Source: Tritrichomonas musculus
Lineage: Eukaryota; Parabasalia; Tritrichomonadida; Tritrichomonadidae
NCBI GenBank assembly: GCA_039105265.1
Contig: JAPFFF010000001.1
Span: 9,796,001 to 9,860,000, forward strand
Length of the DNA: 64,000 nucleotides
Direction: 5' to 3'
Shown: one piece after another, positions 63,759 to 64,000 of the stretch
Layout of the letters: each line of letters starts with the position of its first letter
Position numbering within the stretch: the first letter of the stretch is position 1
Notes under the pieces: model-generated
Told to the model about the DNA's origin: nothing
The model's database searches: none
The model's input: only the letters and a program-made list of their open reading frames with translations
Position numbers and translations under genes: made by a program

Positions 63759-64000
63759 TTAAAATACCAAAACAATTAATATTTAATTTAAAACAGTCAC
63801 TGATTGTAAAATTTTCTCAAAATAGTCTTTCACACTCAGTTTTATAAGAGATGCGGACGCTGACTTCACTAAAATTTGGAATTATTAAAATACTTATATC
63901 TTTTGAAATAAAAGAATAAATATATAATATACTTATTACATGTTATTTTATAATATTTAAATATTTATATAAATCTACTTATAAGTCGAGATGCTAGATA
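63759..64000. other. AT-rich right edge
   Basis: No gene or repeat is recognised to the end of the window. Confidence 0.5.

Noticed and set aside
1-64000. tRNA, rRNA or spliced-leader genes
   Set aside because: No tRNA box B-like GGTTCGAATCC segment with a matching acceptor stem, and no rRNA-like conserved block, was noticed on either strand. A tRNAscan or Rfam run would be more sensitive than reading by eye.

Overview
The window reads as nuclear DNA of a parabasalid protist, most likely a Tritrichomonas- or Trichomonas-like trichomonad. The genes are long and intronless. Coding DNA is A-rich and the spacers are extremely AT-rich. The gene families fit: a large multi-pass class III cyclase, Myb regulators and Asn/Gln-rich proteins. 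Several stop codons extend into TAAA, the tetranucleotide trichomonads use as a polyadenylation signal. The species call is an inference; no rRNA or tRNA gene was seen.

Layout. 1-917: the 3' end of an unidentified reading frame, running into a palindrome-rich repeat (repeat A, copy 1). 2326-43747: the gene-dense half. On the + strand it has a small RING-finger protein, a 1609-residue membrane adenylyl/guanylyl cyclase with a PAS-like domain, an 8503-residue coiled-coil protein, a homeodomain-like/Asn-rich/WD40 protein, and a Nup98-like FG nucleoporin. On the - strand it has a class V alanine-glyoxylate/serine-pyruvate aminotransferase and a three-repeat Myb. 43748-51487: a mobile-element region with hairpin elements, two TTAA-flanked inverted-repeat elements, repeat A copy 2, a complete Tc1-type (DD34E) transposon lodged in a small Asn/Pro/Gln-rich reading frame, a decayed Mutator/Kolobok-like transposase, and a MITE with an 8-bp target duplication. 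51488-56629: a RapGAP-domain protein and, convergent to it, a Pro/Gln-rich protein, with a small MITE between them. 56630-64000: very AT-rich, with a 1.26-kb non-autonomous element nested in repeat A copy 3, then fragments of pogo-like, IS630/Tc1-like, Tc1-like, hAT-like and unassigned transposases.

The outstanding object is the gene at 8771-34282. It encodes a protein of about 1 MDa whose central ~7,200 residues are almost entirely a 21-residue (three-heptad, 63-bp) repeat. A continuous coiled coil of that length would be about 1 micrometre long. The DNA shows higher-order duplications at exact multiples of 63 bp and a homogenised core of about 90 near-identical units. I cannot assign a cellular role. 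A filament or spacer in the trichomonad cytoskeleton, or a Golgi or centrosomal tether, is conjecture.

The neighbouring genes do not form an operon or an obvious pathway. They look like independently transcribed housekeeping, signalling and regulatory genes in a compact stretch flanked by transposon-rich DNA.
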